Positions 61,501 to 64,000 of a stretch of 64,000 nt of DNA are shown here, in pieces. Source of the stretch: Hybos culiciformis. Lineage: Eukaryota > Arthropoda > Insecta > Diptera > Hybotidae. Each line of letters begins with the position of its first letter. Position 1 is the first letter of the stretch. The stretch spans positions 92,837,213-92,901,212 of the forward strand of contig OZ023274.1 of assembly GCA_964007475.1 (NCBI GenBank), in the 5' to 3' direction. The notes beneath the pieces were generated by a model. That model was not told where the DNA came from. It worked only from the letters and a program-made list of their open reading frames with translations, and made no database searches. The position numbers and the translations under genes are program-made.

Positions 61501-64000
61501 CTTATAGTATGTTTTATTCTATAGAACCCAACCATCGGTGATAATAAATTATTACATTAAAAAGTTTAATTAGAATTTTCAAGAAGTTTTTATTTTTATT
61601 GAAAATTTTTATGTACAATGTAGAAAAAAAAAATTAGGTGGACATAATAAAATGTATGTTGTAAAAGTACTTAATCCAATAAAAAAATATAAAATTAACA
61701 CCATTTCTTTAAATGAGTTAGAAAACAGTTTTTTAAAAGATTTTGTTTTCTTACACCAACTTTTCATATGTTTCATTAACATTAACTACATAACTTACTT
61801 TCATAAAATTGTTTTTTCTTCACCATACCATCATATAACATGAGTAACAAACCTTTTCATTTTATTATATTCAACAGCTTAAAATTATGCCCGATTTATC
61901 TTTCAAAATTATAAGTACATTCCAAGGATAAATATTAAATATGTGTAATTTTTATCATATTTTCTACTTAAATAAGTTTTTGTTAATATTAAATATATTA
62001 GTTAATTTGTTTGTGAAAGCTCATTAAGGTTTACTAAACCTTATAACATTAATATTATAAAAGAAATTTCTTTAATATGGTCTACTTAATAAGTTTTTCT
62101 CGAATACATAATTTCAATTCATTAAATGTCGTAATAATACAAAAAAAAAGAGGATAAAATGAGAAAAAATAAGAATTTATGTATATTTAAAAAATATGGA
62201 TTAAAGTCAATGAGTGAAATAAATTTTATTTTTTAATATGACTTCATTTTTTTTTTTTTTTTATTAAAAACTAACACAAAATCTGCACCTGATCATTGCT
62301 GATCAACCAATCATTATTATTAAGCAATTTTTTATTTAATTCTGTGGCTTCCAACAAAAATTACAAATTTAAAATATAAGTTCTTTTAAAATATTTTATG
62401 TGGAATCAAAATTAGTTTATTTTATCCGGGCAGGCAATAACCGGGGTAATCAATTGGTGCAAACATTAATCGTGCCAGTGATTGTAATTTACATTGCCCT
62501 GTCTTTTTTTTATAACATTCAAACATGAAAAAAGAATTCATAAGAACAAAAAAAGGAATAGTATGTTAGAGACCATGAATTTGAAATGATCGCCGGTTAA
62601 TGGAGTGCTTGATCAAGCGAAAAATTTAAAGTTTACTTTTTATTTGAAAATGAATATTTTAAATAAGTCTCTTTTTTGTATGTTGTCCTAAGGATCAAAA
62701 TATCATAGAAATTTTTTTTATTTAAATATTTAGAAAAATCATAGATAGAAAAATCATAGATCATAGTTTTTTTATTTAAATCCACAGAATTTATCGCATG
62801 CCAAATATCTTGCGTGTTTTATTTCTTGTATAAAAAGAACTTCAGTAAATAGATTTTTTTTTGTAAAATGATAATAATTTAGATAAAATGTTTATCTTTT
62901 AAATCATTTTGTTTACACCTTAAGTCTTTTTATTAATAACATATAAAATATTTTACCAAAATAAAGTAAAAAAGCGGTTTTCGGGGTTTTTGTGTATATA
63001 GAAAAATAAATCATAAACATTGTTTTTTTAGGTAATCTTCTACTTATATAATATATATTTTTAGTATTTCTTTTATTTTTATAAAAATCATGATTCTATA
63101 AGAATTAATTTACTTTTTATTAGTAGGCTTGTTTGTGGTTTGACACACAAAATTTTTGCGATATCTAAAATTAAGTTTTCCATTCAATGTTTACAAAAAT
63201 AATATATATTTTTAACTTATTAATTAATGTTAAAGTTATATTTCAAGAGATTAATTTGAGGCAATTTTGCAGTAAATTAGTTAATTACTGATTTATTTTT
63301 TACTTCTTTATACTTATATATAAATTGTATTTAATGATAATAATAATAATAATTAATGATAATCTGATGTTATAAGAAAAAAATTAATTAATTTTAATAA
63401 ATTTTTGATTATTTTTAAAATTAGTTAAGGAAGTAAGTTAAAGCTTAACATGAAAATTGAAATTATACTTATACTTACTTAAAATCGCATTAAATTTAAT
63501 GTTCACGTAATTTAGATACATAATATAATTCATTAAAGCATGAAAAATTAATTTGAGTTAATAATTAATTTCATAATGAAATTGTTATGAAATTTTAAAC
63601 TAACAAATTATTAGTTTAAATTTTGTATGAAGTAAGTATATAACTCTTTGAAGGAAAAGTATAAATGTATTATCAAACAAAGTTGTTTTAATTCGAAGGA
63701 CCAAAAAAAGTTAGTTTTTTGTGAAAATTTTCTACAAGCAAATGAATCAATAAGTAAAGACAAATTATTTTCTTTTGAATTAATCTAAGCATAAAGACTG
63801 TTTTAACAATTTTGAGAACAATAAAATGAACTTGAATTCAAATGAAGTTCGAAGGGCCAATCATTTTGTTTTTAAATTTTTTTTAAAATATTCTATGTTA
63901 TTGCGCGTCTATTGTTTTTTATTTCCTATTTTTTTTTTAACATAAAATCTACAAGCATAAAATTTCAAATTTCTTATTACATATACATACTTAGATTTTA
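55552..64000. other. Gene-free AT-rich sequence to the window end
   Basis: No supported gene. A small hairpin TACCGC…GCGGTA at about 60153-60175 lies in a GC-richer patch that may be a decayed repeat. (AAT)n-like tracts occur at about 63335-63360. The remaining open frames are short and of low complexity. Confidence 0.55.

Overview
The window reads as a nuclear segment of an insect genome. By eye it is about four-fifths A+T, full of homopolymer runs and short motifs such as AAGTA and TACTTAAGTA, and very poor in genes. The insect assignment rests on two spliced genes, their small GT-AG introns, and the transposon families present. I cannot name the order with confidence.

Layout: 1-15562 is almost entirely non-coding. 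It holds a possible transposon end at the window edge, a decayed pogo/Tigger-type DNA transposon (3551-4698) and a small inverted-repeat element (about 14801-15211). At 15563-15634 (+) there is a 24-codon exon that I recognise as the first coding exon of mim/MTSS1 (missing-in-metastasis), an I-BAR membrane-bending actin regulator; it ends in a splice donor. No second mim exon is visible. The simplest reading is therefore that the rest of the window, more than 48 kb, lies in mim intron 1. Inside it sit a complete antisense serine protease gene (43885-46896, seven exons, 298 residues, catalytic His76/Asp137/Ser241) and a weaker antisense candidate gene (about 23.4-23.9 kb).

The rest is mobile-element debris, some of it very informative: a 311-bp foldback with 7-bp target duplications (16054-16364); a PIF/Harbinger-type MITE with TAA duplications (25078-25289); a Tc1-like transposase relic (about 28.8-29.0 kb); the 3' end of a non-LTR retrotransposon (about 29990-30382); a diverged tandem repeat (about 39880-40370) beside a 422-bp near-perfect hairpin (40439-40860); a mosaic of short duplications (42460-42845); a 1.2-kb TIR element in the last protease intron that carries a tRNA-like box A, a 5S rRNA-like control region, a long A-rich tail and a perfect 43-bp hairpin (44098-45309); a hAT (ZBED5/SCAND3-like) relic with 8-bp target duplications (53760-54280); and a 1,028-bp array of near-palindromes flanked by an exact 10-bp duplication, with a GC-rich core bounded by its own inverted repeats (54514-55541).

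Functional links are limited. The protease has its own TATA box and signal peptide and is transcribed opposite to mim, so it is an independent secreted-enzyme gene lodged in or near the mim locus. The last feature, the near-palindrome array, is the most unusual structure in the window.
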